This document shows positions 28,402 through 40,139 of a stretch of 64,000 bases of DNA, piece by piece. The stretch is from Glandiceps talaboti. Its lineage: Eukaryota > Hemichordata > Enteropneusta > Spengelidae. The notes under the pieces are model-generated. The model saw only the letters and a program-made list of their open reading frames with translations, was not told the origin of the DNA and made no database searches. Every line of letters starts with the position of its first letter. Within the stretch, counting starts at the first letter, position 1. The DNA lies in assembly GCF_964340395.1 (NCBI RefSeq), contig NC_135569.1:2558900-2622899 (forward strand), given 5' to 3'. The position numbers and the translations under genes are program-made.

Positions 28402-28719
28402 ATGGATGCCTTAGACTATAGCGTGTATTATGTTTCCGTCATCAAAACAGCTGTCTTTGCATGGCGTAGCAGAGTGATTTTGGTGAGTTGTCGAAGATTT
28501 TATGTTATGATTCTTGTTTGTTCAAGTGTTCGAAATAATCTGTGTATGCACACTTTGTTTTATATTGGTCAATTTATCGCAAACCACACTCAACACATGT
28601 TCTCGTCTGAAGCATTGAAATTGGCGATGATTTCGCGGCAAACCTATTTCGATTTGCAGGTTGTATTTCTTAGATCAGCTAGTAATTCTGGCGAGTTGAA
28701 GTCTAAATTTGTACTGTAG
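28402..28719 (+). CDS. Weak two-exon candidate, 46 residues
   Basis: Exon 1 28402-28482 opens MDALDYSVYYVSVIKTAVFA and ends SRVIL at a perfect GTGAGT donor. An acceptor (TTTCGATTTGCAG) at 28659 joins in phase to VVFLRSASNSGELKSKFVL and TAG at 28717. The frame is also open through the intron. The family is not recognised. It may instead be the first exon of a gene whose later exons I do not see, or chance. Confidence 0.2.
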   Translation: MDALDYSVYYVSVIKTAVFAWRSRVILVSCRRFYVMILVCSSVRNNLCMHTLFYIGQFIANHTQHMFSSEALKLAMISRQTYFDLQVVFLRSASNSGELKSKFVL

Positions 28720-29118
28720 TAGTGTTCACCATTGATCAGAATGACTGGAAGGTGTGATAATGTGATAAGAGCACACACTCCATTCAAGTGACAAGGGTGA
28801 GCTTTGCTAAAGAGTCCTCAGTTTTCGATGATGTTGACAAATAGTAGATGCCGAACGTCTACGGCATGTATATTATTGTGTTCCACTATGGCACGTGTAT
28901 TGTCGGATCGTTGTCCGTTCACACTTGCTGATGTTCCCTCCTCCCCCTACACGAACGTACACAAGTGCGACCTCAAATTTCTATATGATGTAAACTGTGA
29001 TGAAAATTGTAGCGGTCACACCACTACGATTGATGTAATGTAAAAACATGATTGTAAACACATGAAAATACTACCCGAAACCCAGCACCATATCACATTA
29101 GAGGTAAATTTTTATGAA

Positions 29119-29384
29119 CTTACCAACTAGACTGTCGACAGTCGTTCGTGCCTTTTTTGCTAAAACCAAAGTCGTCGCCTCGCTCCATAGCACTGTATAC
29201 TAACGCGTACTGATAGGAACTGTGAGTGCCGAAGGCACGAACGACGCTTGTGCCTCCGGCACTCGCTGTTGCTAATCAGTACGTGGTTATAGTATTGCTC
29301 CGGATTGGAGCGAGGCGATGACTTTAGTTTTAGATAAAATGTAGCAAAAAGGCACGAACGACTGTCGCCAGTCTACTTACCAAC
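29119..29384. mobile_element. 248-bp fold-back MITE with 9-bp target duplication
   Basis: The element is 29128-29375, flanked by CTTACCAAC at 29119-29127 and 29376-29384. It starts TAGACTGTCGACAGTCGTTC and ends with the complement of TAGACTGGCGACAGTCGTTC. The two halves pair over nearly their full length (GCCTCGCTCC against GGAGCGAGGC; GTACTGAT against ATCAGTAC; GTGAGTGCCG against CGGCACTCGC), so one strand can fold into a single long hairpin. A 9-10 bp duplication is typical of Mutator-like and fold-back elements. It has no coding capacity. Confidence 0.85.
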
Positions 29385-29940
29385 AATTCAGTAGTAAATA
29401 CAAATTTAGCTGTTATCATTGAAGGAGTGTAGTTAGAAGTAAGAAAATTAAGTTCAGCAATCGCATTGATGTCAGACCCCCCCCCCCTCCCCCCTAAATG
29501 AACGAAGTTCGTTTATTGAGCTTGTTTGACATTATGCGATCGTCCCTTATAATCTTAGTGGTTCATTTCCATAATTAATGATTTTTCAATAATTAGGCAA
29601 TATCTTAAATATGCAAGGTTCAAATTTCATAGTTTCATATAATTATTTTTTTCCAATTAAGGGGTACATCATGTATAATATCTATAACTCGGAATTTTCC
29701 ATTCCAACAATGTATATAGGTAAAATCTATGGTTTTGTCCACACGGGAGGCATTCAGTTTAGATCTGGAAGACCAAAGGGCTAGAATAGTCACCCAAAGG
29801 TCAAAGAGAGGAGTAGCGCCCCCCCCCCTTTTTTTCTTGCTGCCACCGTATCATATCAAGTGTGTATTGGAAACCATTCACATCACAGTCACTTCTTCAT
29901 CATGGAAGCCGGATCTTTCACAATATCATCAGAATCTCGG

Positions 29941-29963
29941 ACCACTATAGTCTGTATAGTGGT
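29941..29963. other. Short perfect hairpin
   Basis: ACCACTATA, a 5-base loop GTCTG, then TATAGTGGT. No T-run follows, and no function is assigned. Confidence 0.6.
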
Positions 29964-30240
29964 GTGAGTCAGAATCAATGACTACTGGGTTTAATCCTTT
30001 GATGTGGTTCATATGTGTTTGTATAACTCCCACAGTTCACGGAAAACCAGTCTCGGCTCCGTTTAGCACGCTTCTTCCATTGATGCTGGCCATAATGCGA
30101 TGATGCTAATGCAAGCATGTCCACAGGATTAAAATAGCGTCTGGTAAATAATCCATTTCGCAAACCATGCAGTACATCGTATTTTTCGTGAATACACTTT
30201 GCGGATTGGAAAGTTGAAGTCTAAAATGTTCTGTACATCT

Positions 30241-30501
30241 CTAAATGTGAAATCCTGTATTTGTTCCATACTCTTGTAGTGATCGCAAATTCTTTTCCCG
30301 CCCGCATAATAATCCACTATGGTAAAATATTCGAGAAATATCCGAACACCTTCTAGGTTTCTGGTCGAGCAAACCATTTAATTCCTCGGCACTGTACAAA
30401 GTACTGAACAAATTTGTGAGATGCCGACGTATCAAAAAGAGAATTATTAGCCACACGAGTACACAAGGCCATTGTGACCATAGTGTTTTCTGTTGACCCA
30501 T
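30241..30501 (-). CDS. Unrecognised 86-codon ORF, possible type II membrane protein or decayed gene
   Basis: It starts with ATG (30499-30501): MGQQKTLWSQWP, then a hydrophobic run CVLVWLIILFLI, then RRHLTNLFSTLYSAEELNGL, ending NTGFHI. A short basic-polar head plus one membrane span suggests a signal anchor. Downstream, other minus frames stay open (30129-30377 ending IIYQTLF; 29975-30163 with WKKRAKRSRDWFSVNCGSY), so this may be a gene broken by frameshifts or one with unseen introns. No family recognised; chance is possible. Confidence 0.2.
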   Translation of the reverse strand: MGQQKTLWSQWPCVLVWLIILFLIRRHLTNLFSTLYSAEELNGLLDQKPRRCSDISRIFYHSGLLCGREKNLRSLQEYGTNTGFHI

Positions 30502-30869
30502 TAATGTCTACGAATTACTCACACAGATGGCACATAGCAAGACGTATAAATTGCTACGTGGCATGCAAGTGCACAGGTAACATCGATGGTCAGAGCAATG
30601 AGAGGCAGGGGGATTGTTGACATGGAAAGAACTCTTCAAGGAGGCCCAGAAGAGAAAATCAACAAGAGAGGGACGAGGTGAGAAAGAAGAATGTAGACCT
30701 TAGAGAAAAGATGGTCGGGAAAGATGGCAAAGGAGCTGCCCAAGAAGTTCGAGTGAGATAGCTGTGATAACGAAAACAGTAATTAGTTTCCTCTAAAGGT
30801 AAGTTTGAGTAATAATTTAATGCTTTTACGAACTCGTGGAAAGTACAAGTAAACGTCCGACAGTTCACA

Positions 30870-32534
30870 CTTCACAAAACACGAGAATATTTGCCTACGA
30901 CAGCTAATAAGTAATAAGTAGTATCGTTAGCAAGTCTTCAAAGAAGAAAAATTATATCGAAGCCCGCCCTCTTGCGATCGAAAGATGCAAATAACCAAAC
31001 AACGAACGCAACGACTTGAACAAGAGATACTAATCGATCGACCAGACAACTTTGTCGCAATTGTAACAAATAGAACAGTACTAGTGCCAACGCTGCGTCG
31101 AACCCAATTTAAATCATAGCGCTCAACGCTATATCGTGACTAACTTGTGGAAAGTACACGAAAAAAAAATAGATATTTAACATCTAACAAAACACTATAG
31201 TGATAGCGTTACTAAGCCTTCAATAAAGGTGGAATGAGTCAAAGTAAAATGTAAGCCTCTCCTAATTTCGTTTTCTAAAGTATTGCTCTCCCTCGGCCTG
31301 GGCACTTATTTGCAAAATCATATGACCATCCCATAATTCCCCTAGCCCTCCCTCTGATGGCTCCCTATGTTGAAGTGCGTGGCGTACTTTTGAAGCAGAC
31401 AACTTGTGTTGTCAATGTAAAATCTCACCCTCACTAATTTCATTTTCTTTTGTCTAACGTACACGTCTATGCATACTGTGGTCGATATTGCAAAATGAAC
31501 TTGTACAATTGTATAATATTTTATTTGACATGCAATAATGTGAAAATACATTATATAGGGTAAATGTATCCAAACAAATAACATTAAGTATGGATTAAAA
31601 AAACACTAAACTACATATTGTTACATTCATTTTGCAGCACTCAATCAGGGCTTGAACTTCATCACCAGTAACTCTATCATTTCACAAACTCTCTCTTCTG
31701 GGGAATCCATTGATATCTGAATCTTTCGATATTTTGAAGGGTTTTTTTTCGCAGTTTTTGAATTTGATCGATCGTAGCATAGCCTTAACATATTAACTTG
31801 TTATCTGAATTCGTCCAAACAATGCTAGCAGCATTTCATATTATAAACGAAAGATAAGCTCAATTAGCCCGCTAGAGGACGCACTTCAAAACATAAGGCT
31901 ATAACGTGTCATTGGACTTTGAAACAAAACAAGATAAAGGGGTATGCTATCTATCGGACGTCAACAGACACTAGAGATATTACAAGTTACGAGAACTACT
32001 CCAAATAAATGTTTTGTTGTGATACACATTTGGATTAATCGGGATCACAATCAGTGACTGAACTGGGTTCATATGCACCTTCACAGAAATCAAAATAAAC
32101 AAAACAATAACGGAAACACTTTTGTGATACACGTATATCTGCATTTAAATAATATGCTGTGCGGAACTAGTGAATGTGCAGTTTAAGAAAACGTAAATCC
32201 GTAACGATGAAATTTTAATAAGTTTTATTAATTAATCTAGACAAGATTTTAAATGAAATTACCATGCGTCTGGATTGTCTAACTTCTACATCCTCTGGAC
32301 ATCATGGTGTATAACATGTATCTTTGTATTTGGGAGATAAATATCTAAAAATATTTGTTTTTGTTGTGTTAGTTTTAAAGCCATTTAGATTACCAACTTA
32401 TATGACAGGTTGGTGCGATTTTCTTATCTGTCAAAATTATTTTCAAAAGTTTTTCCAGTGTTACACTCACCATTGGAGTTGGCCATACGACCATAGTGAC
32501 AGTCCGATTTACAGTTCACGTCTTAACAAAGTAA
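30870..32534. other. Intergenic, no gene seen
   Basis: AT-rich unique sequence on both strands without splice-bounded coding segments or recognisable repeats. Confidence 0.5.
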
Positions 32535-33120
32535 CCATGAATACAGTACTATGAAATGTGTACACCATGAATACAGTACTATGAAATGTGTACACCATGA
32601 ATACAGTACTATGAAATGTGTACACCATGATGAACACAGTACTATGAAATGTGTACACCATGAATACAGTACTGTGAAATGTGTACACCATGGATACAGT
32701 ACTATGAAATGTGTACACCATGAATACAGTACTATGAAATGTGTACACCATGAATACAGTACTATGAAATGTGTACACCATGAATACAGTACTATGAAAT
32801 GTGTACACCATGAATACAGTACTATGAAATGTGTACACCATGAATACAGTACTATGAAATGTGTACACCATGAATACAGTACTGTGAAATGTGTACACCA
32901 TGAATACAGTACTATGAAATGTGTACACCATGAATACAGTACTATGAAATGTGTACACCATGAATACAGTACTATGAAATGTGTACACTATGAATACAGT
33001 ACTATGAAATGTGTACACCATGAATACAGTACTATGAAATATGTACACCATGAATACAGTACTATGAAATGGGTACACCATGAATACAGTACTATGAAAT
33101 ATGTACACCATGAATACAGT
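32535..33120. repeat. 30-bp satellite array, about 19 units
   Basis: The unit contains CCATGAATACAGTACTATGA and AATGTGTACA. It includes the palindromes AGTACT and GTGTACAC. The units are nearly identical; one near 32626 carries a 3-base insertion, and single-base variants cluster towards the 3' end (33034-33105). Because 30 is a multiple of 3, both strands are open, and the resulting 200-220 codon frames are not genes. Confidence 0.97.
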
Positions 33121-33527
33121 ATGTGCTATTTTAAACCGACTTCAAATCAGAACACAAATAATAAACACGATATTGATTATGTGTTTATTTATTTAGATAA
33201 AAATAGCATCTAAAGTTAGACTGTATTGATATAGCTGTCATTTCAGAATAACTACGCCATGGATAGAGCTAAGCATACTGGGTTTTATATTTACAATACG
33301 TTGATCAAACTATCGATATCCATATGCATGTTCACACTTGAAATGAAACGATTATCATAACGTTGAAATTCCTACAACAGGGCGTTATCAAAGTTTGTTG
33401 ACCCCTGGCAGGCACACTAAATATCATAAAGACAAGTCCTGGTATCTGTCGGGTCGAAGCATGCAAAATATCGGTGTCGCTTCTCGCTTGGAAATGATGT
33501 GTTTTCTACTTCAAATATGAATAGCTA

Positions 33528-33568
33528 ATTACCACACCACCACCACAACCACCACCACCACCACCACC

Positions 33569-33605
<37 letters not shown>

Positions 33606-33635
33606 TTACTACTACTACTACCACTACTACTACAG

Positions 33636-33666
<31 letters not shown>

Positions 33667-33673
33667 GCTACTG

Positions 33674-33710
<37 letters not shown>

Positions 33711-33713
33711 GAC

Positions 33714-33749
<36 letters not shown>

Positions 33750-33753
33750 CACC

Positions 33754-33809
<56 letters not shown>

Positions 33810-33813
33810 CACC

Positions 33814-33856
<43 letters not shown>

Positions 33857-33857
33857 T

Positions 33858-33897
<40 letters not shown>

Positions 33898-34050
33898 GCC
33901 ACCACTACTACTACCACTATCGACACCACCATTATCACCACCACCACCACTACTGCTACTGCTGTTATTGCTACTACTACTACTACTACTATCACTACTT
34001 CTACTACCACTACTACTACTACTACTACTATTACTACTATCAACGGTCAC
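33528..34050. repeat. (CAC)n/(CTA)n trinucleotide array, about 520 bp
   Basis: Alternating blocks of CAC and CTA triplets with scattered variants. A block of CTA followed by CAC recurs at 33740-33762 and 33800-33822, so a segment of about 60 bases was duplicated within the array. The Ser/Gly and Val frames on the minus strand are artefacts. Confidence 0.97.
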
Positions 34051-34278
34051 TCACCACCTCAATCACTATATTCTATTACTTTATGGTCATCGCCATTAAT
34101 AAATTTACGGTCAAATCTTTTCCTTCTCTTTACCCATCTGCCCCCCCCCCCGTCCCCTCTCCCCCCCCCCCCGTCCCCTCTGACCTTAAAATATTGCAAA
34201 CGATTTCTAGTCGTTCCGATCCCAAATGCAACAAAACATCAAAACTTTGGTCAAGGTTAGGTATCATATCATCCATAC

Positions 34279-34326
34279 ATGTATGTATGTATGTATGTAT
34301 GTATGCATGTATGTATGTATGTATGT
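34279..34326. repeat. (ATGT)n microsatellite
   Basis: About 12 units with one ATGC variant. C-rich runs lie just upstream (34141-34173). Confidence 0.95.
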
Positions 34327-34651
34327 ACTGAACGAACTATTTTGACTTGACATTCCAATTAGTTTGTTTTATCAGTATCAAACGTGTAAGCTTGCAGTCT
34401 CTGCCAAACTACCAATCCATCTATTAGTAAATACTGCCTTGTTCAATAAAAGCATAGACGCCATTGTTGTGGCATGCTCAGTAAAGCGAATGATTGATAC
34501 ATCTAACAAAAACAAACGTCACACTTCGTGTTTTTGAATGGGGTTAACTTTAAAATGTACAGTGTTTACGCTCTATTGCAATTAACGTGGTCACTTGGGA
34601 CCCCAGGACAGAACGATGCTTCGGGCCATGTCCTTGTCCTCAAAGTGACTG

Positions 34652-34664
34652 GTTGCCTAGCAAC
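34652..34664. promoter_or_regulatory. Perfect RFX X-box palindrome
   Basis: GTTGCCTAGCAAC, an exact match to the RFX-factor X-box consensus (GTTGCC, 0-3 bases, GGCAAC/AGCAAC). X-boxes typically lie close to promoters of ciliary genes. No coding exon was found within 1 kb on either strand, so function is open. Confidence 0.55.
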
Positions 34665-35235
34665 GTTCTATATGCCATAACAAAACGGAGAACATAGCAA
34701 AACACGATGTACTTATAAGAGAAGGCACGTGGTAAAATAAAATTTTTAAGGTCCAAATAAGCTGATAAAACTGAAACTGTAGACTGGGAATTAATCATTC
34801 TTGCGTCACAGTACTTTTAGATTATATGTGGGTCTTCATCTCCCGAAATTTTGCGAACTTCTATAATATGACATAAATAGTAATTGTTATCATCTCACAC
34901 GGAGTGAGACAAAAACTCGAAAACAATCACCTTTATAAGATAGAATTATAATAGACGGTCAGATGGTGGGGAATGATACAGGTTATGTATTCATTCCATT
35001 ATGCTCCAACTTCCCTAGATGGAAAATAATTTCCTCAACCCTCCTGCATTTCTCTCATGTAAGAATTCTTTGTGGGATTATTCTGGTACTTTCCCGTAAC
35101 ATTTCTATTTGGATTTAAAGAACCTTTACCACATAATTTTGGGGTAAAACAGTCTCGGATTACATACATTATTAGATATACGATTCGCATACATCTGGAA
35201 CACATTGCATTCAAGATGCCCTCATTTCATTCGTC
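34665..35235. other. Intergenic, no gene seen
   Basis: AT-rich unique sequence. Confidence 0.45.
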
Positions 35236-35249
35236 TGTCTGTCTGTCTA

Positions 35250-35304
<55 letters not shown>

Positions 35305-35463
35305 GCTTGTCTGTCTTCCGTCTGACCGTCTATCGACGTCCGTTCGTTCCCATCTAGTTGTTACCTCCGTGTCTCTGCCAGTCTGTATCTGCATGTCTCT
35401 GTGTCATTCTATCTATCTTTGACTGCCTATGTCTCTCTCTGCCTGCCTGCCTGCCTCCCTGCC

Positions 35464-35495
<32 letters not shown>

Positions 35496-35583
35496 CGTGT
35501 ATGTATGTATGTATGTATGTATGTATGTATGTATGCATGTATGTATGTATGTATGCATGTATGTATGTATGTATGTATGTATG

Positions 35584-35614
<31 letters not shown>

Positions 35615-35653
35615 TAATGTATGTATGTATGTATATGTATGTATGTATGTATG

Positions 35654-35685
<32 letters not shown>

Positions 35686-35745
35686 TGTATGTATGTATGT
35701 ACCTGTATGTACGTGGACGTACGTATGACTTCGTGTCTGTCTCTC

Positions 35746-35837
<92 letters not shown>

Positions 35838-35860
35838 CCTCCCACCTCTCTCTCTCTCTC
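35236..35860. repeat. Compound (TGTC)n-(TGCC)n-(ATGT)n-(CT)n array
   Basis: TGTC at 35236-35305 and 35463-35495, (ATGT)n at 35498-35700 with rare ATGC and a few slipped units, and (CT)n at 35737-35862. The long frames in this stretch are repeat-encoded and not genes. Confidence 0.97.
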
Positions 35861-35862
35861 TC

Positions 35863-37083
35863 GGTGTGGGAAAGTATGCGGAAAATCTGCAATCGTGATC
35901 CTTAATAGGCCTCATTATTCTCAAAGTCTGTCCGTGCGTACAATCTGTTGAATTACAAAAGACACCGATTAGTTAAACTCTTTTCACTTTATCGTGTGTA
36001 AGTTGAGGGTGGTCCATCGTTTACACCACAAGATACCAGCCAAGAATAGAGATACTTGACTTTTACTTGTATGCAGTCTAAATTACTCCAACTACTTCGA
36101 CTACCTTCCTTTAGGGATTTTTTTTTCTCCGTCATGGTAGCCTGTAGTGGCCTTCAATGAAGTGGTTGATGACGCGTCACTCAATGTCACGGATCCCTTA
36201 TTCAAGGAAAAGAAAAGAAAGGGCGAAAGATAAATAGTATATGAGTGCGCTGAAGTAACTTTCATCGCTATTGAAGTGTATCTGCTTAAAGCTATGGTAT
36301 TTGTTGACTATTTGAAGCACTATTGTCACTTTGCATTACGTGTAATGGTTACTGAACTAACCCTCACCCTGATATAACCCGAACAGTCACTGAATATTCT
36401 CAGCAAACTTATCCATGCTGACTCAGTTTGGTGCTAGCTATCTGTATGAGGACTTCCTGTCCAACCACTTAGCACCAGACATTTCATCAGTTTTATCCAT
36501 GGAAACATTTCAATGAATTGAATAATATCTATGTAGTTATCTAGACATGCACGTTTGTTGGTCTTTAAACTGTGATATTTGGCATTCCTTTGTCCCAAGA
36601 TGGCTAAATGTCTATAATACCTCTAAGTATGATCGTCTAGAAACACATTTTCATGTCACTCTGTTTTAACTCTGAGTTTGTGGCTAGAGCAACAAAGCAC
36701 GTTTGAACACATCAACAGAAATACTAGATATATATTTTTTCCTGGTTCAAGTGCTGCTTGCATTCTACCGTGTAATCTTCTTGCATGGTGAATTACAACA
36801 GTCCATCCCTGTAAACCAAGTCTTATTCTTTGTGAAAAATAAACTAGTAGAGATGTAGGTGTCACCAACTCGAAACAATGACAAATCCATATCTCATTAA
36901 GAATAATTTAAGGTGTGTAGCCATAGACCACCAAACATTGTTTTCGTTTGGTGGTCAGGTGTAACATATGTTTCCCTCTCCTGCTGACACTGTCAAGCTT
37001 TGTCATCATTTAATTAATGCCTTACTTTTGGTCAATTCAAAGTAACTTAACGACATAGACTTACACCATTTAAAATATAACAT
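35863..37083. other. Intergenic, no gene seen
   Basis: One short imperfect hairpin, CCATAGACCACCAAAC against GTTTGGTGGTC, lies at 36921-36957. Otherwise unique AT-rich sequence. Confidence 0.5.
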
Positions 37084-37275
37084 TTGCCACACTCTCCAAG
37101 AGGAACCACTCAAGCTACATTGTCAATACTACCATCTATGCAAAAGGTTCATTATTATGCATAGAACATAAAAGGAAATTTGCCACACTCTCCAAGAGGA
37201 ACCACTCAAGTTACGTTATCAATACTACCATCTATGCAAAAGACTCATTACTATGCATAGAATGTTTTCCAAAAC
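37084..37275. repeat. 96-bp tandem duplication
   Basis: TTGCCACACTCTCCAAGAGG starts at 37084 and again at 37180. The units end in TATGCATAGAA and differ at a few sites. A lone ACTATGCATAG lies a little further on (37325). Confidence 0.95.
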
Positions 37276-37378
37276 CCAATTAGTTCTCTTGATTCACACA
37301 TGAAAATTGGATATTAAATTTTATTACTATGCATAGTGTGGTTTTGAGATATCTTGTCGGCATACAGACCTGAAATCG

Positions 37379-37442
<64 letters not shown>
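37379..37442. repeat. (CAGA)n microsatellite
   Basis: About 16 uninterrupted units. Confidence 0.97.
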
Positions 37443-38356
37443 TAGGTATAACATAAACTTCCCTCTCTGATTCTGAAGGGTGAGTGTAAGACGTCAATAC
37501 TATCCCCATGGGATATCCCTCCCAAATAAGACGCATCTCCTCCTCATTAGACACCAATATTATCTCCTTGCTAACAAGATGCCGATACAAGTTTCTCGCT
37601 AATAAGACGTCGATCCACCCATCTCTCAATAATAGGCCGATCCACCCATCTCTCAATAATACGCTGATACAACCCTATCAATTTTGACAAATAGACGCAT
37701 GAAGTTGTCGTGCGCTGGCGCCATATCGAACTGACAGTATGCGATCTATCGCTTACGAATTGAACTGTGCTTTTCATTGGTTACTAATTACGAATAAATT
37801 CTCATACATGACTGTGTATAAGTGTACAAAATATACTTGTTACAAGCGATACATTGTTTATACATTACAGTGAATTATAGACAAAAGTTAACGTGAATAA
37901 CTGCTCAGGTTTATATTGAGTATTTGAAATAAGTACATAAATGAAAATACTGCATTTTTTAATTGGCCCATTTTTGCTTTCCATTAGCTAGGAATTATTT
38001 GTATTGTGTTGGAGGATATTTAGAATGATGTTATAATGAGATTGTATGCATGGCCACATGTTTCAACCGTGTAAACGTCCTTCATACACGTACATCATCA
38101 TTCTTAAGGATTAAGGAGAGGCAAATACAGACAACAAGGTTAAATATCTTATATATGTTGTATCAGAACATTTCCAGAACGTGTACTTCACATCCTTCGG
38201 AAATGTCAACATTTCATATCTCAAATTATACAAGTAATATTTTTGTTCTCTTTTCTCTTTTTTTCTAATGTTCATTTCTGTTCTGTTTTCATATGACAAT
38301 TCTCATCAGAAATGTCTGTTTATGGAAATTGCAGTAGATTGCGATTACAACATGGA

Positions 38357-38502
38357 GCATTCCATTGGCGATCGCGGTACGACGGGTTCCATTGGCGATC
38401 GCGGTACGACGTGTTCCATTGGCGATCCCGGTACGACGCGTTCCATTGGCGATCGTAGTACGGCGTGTTCCATTGGCAATCGTAGTACGGAGTGTTCCAT
38501 TT
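38357..38502. repeat. 27-bp GC-rich minisatellite, 5-6 units
   Basis: Units of TTCCATTGGCGATCGCGGTA plus CGACGGG. Each has an ATTGG (inverted CCAAT) and most a GCGATCGC palindrome. GC-rich against AT-rich surroundings; the units decay stepwise from left to right. Confidence 0.92.
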
Positions 38503-38510
38503 TCCAGTAG

Positions 38511-39229
38511 CTCACATAGTAAACAAAGGCGTTATTCGATTATAAACTGAACCACTTGTTCTAAGCGTAAAGCTCGACAAAATTCAATTTATTTGGTCGA
38601 GTACCGTTAAAATTATGACAAGGATGCAATTCATTCCTTTATTAGACCGTTATAAAAAATAATTGTTGACCCCGAAGACGGAGAGATAAAAATCTACGAA
38701 ATGCGATCTTGTCTCATTACTGCTTCTTAGCACGACAATTTGATGTGAATCTGTGACCGTTATCGCTGGCAGTCACCGGTAGATTCCATTACATTCGATG
38801 CAATCTTGGCGACATTCTGACGACATATGTGATATTTTTCTTCAATGAAATTTAAGAGACACACTTAAGAGCATTAGATACGGTTAACATTCTACTAAGT
38901 AATCAACGTATTTCAATCGATCGCATTCAGATAGGTATATTTTTATGATCATTCTCAATAACACGCGTTTTGCATACTTTAACCGACTTTTTATTCGTCC
39001 TAGTTAAGTTTCTACAAAAGCTGTACTTCTTGCCTTCCTATCTATTCAGCGATCGTTTGAATTTTTATTGACAACTTGAATTTTGCGTTTTTCACTATTT
39101 ACATGGAATTTTGGGTTTCTTCGAAATATACTGTACCCAAATTATCAAAAACCCAACCACTAAAACTGGCTACAGGCGTGGTCTTACAATAAAGGAACAA
39201 CAAGAAGGGGACGGGTGGCCAAAAGGACG
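38511..39229. other. Intergenic, no gene seen
   Basis: AT-rich unique sequence on both strands. Confidence 0.45.
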
Positions 39230-39288
<59 letters not shown>

Positions 39289-39349
39289 TGACAGACTGAC
39301 AGAAAGACTGACAGACAGACTGACTGACAGACAGACAGACAGACTGACA

Positions 39350-39388
<39 letters not shown>
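39230..39388. repeat. (ACAG)n-(AC)n compound microsatellite
   Basis: GACA units with periodic ACTG variants, then AC units from 39350. Confidence 0.97.
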
Positions 39389-39390
<2 letters not shown>

Positions 39391-39714
39391 AAACGTGATA
39401 ATTCAAAGAGATTACGATTCCATTTTTGCCTTTCTGTATGTCAATGAATCCAGCCAATGTTCAAAATACTACAGTAGTTTAAGTTTTACTAAACGTTTCA
39501 TATCAGATCTGTTGATCTCTGTTATATGTACATAGTAAACTGTTGTTAATTCCTTTATCTTCTTCACTATCTGTCTACGTGTACCTTATTTGTTTGTCTA
39601 TATTTCTATATATAATTTTATGCTTTTCTGTCTGAGATCAGACCATTGGAGATTATTCTCTTCTAACTCCCTTCATGCTAGACTGGAGACTATACGTCTT
39701 CCCAAATTTTAAGA

Positions 39715-39780
39715 CCTACGAGCGCGGGGAGCCGCGAGGTGTGTGACGCCTACGAGCGCGGGGAGCCTCGTGGTGTGACG
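39715..39780. repeat. 34-bp GC-rich tandem duplication
   Basis: CCTACGAGCGCGGGGAGCC starts at 39715 and at 39749. The second unit has two changes. It is a small CpG-rich island in AT-rich DNA. Confidence 0.9.
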
Positions 39781-39903
39781 TAAGTTACATTACTTTGCCA
39801 TCATCTGTCGGCTCAAACACAAATGGCAAAGCGTCGATGTCGTGCAGCAAGATAATTTTTCTACCTGTAGTCGCATGACATTTGTCGCATAGTACGCACT
39901 GCG

Positions 39904-40010
39904 TATGTATGTATGTATGTATGTATGTATGTATGTATGTATGTATGTATGTATGTATGTATGTATGTATGTATGTATGTATGTATGTGGCTGTATTCAT
40001 CTACGCGCGC

Positions 40011-40063
<53 letters not shown>
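39904..40063. repeat. (GTAT)n, (GC)n, (GT)n compound array
   Basis: (GTAT)n at 39904-39988, alternating CG at 40004-40025, then GT to 40062. Alternating purine-pyrimidine of about 58 bases is a classical Z-DNA-prone tract. Confidence 0.95.
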
Positions 40064-40064
<1 letters not shown>

Positions 40065-40139
40065 CGTTATGTTTTGCATAAACGCAGTGACCTTCACCTT
40101 CAACATTTCAATGTTAATTAACTCAATCTAAACGCAGCA

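Noticed and set aside
32535-33120. Possible CRISPR array
   Set aside because: Units are contiguous without spacers and the DNA is animal.
32509-33213. ORFs of 200 and 220 codons on opposite strands
   Set aside because: Produced by the 30-base satellite, whose period is a multiple of three.
33528-34050. Ser/Gly-rich and Val-rich ORFs of 137-173 codons
   Set aside because: They are translations of a CAC/CTA triplet array with no non-repeat content.
35354-35951. Several long ORFs
   Set aside because: Encoded by TGTC, ATGT and CT microsatellites.
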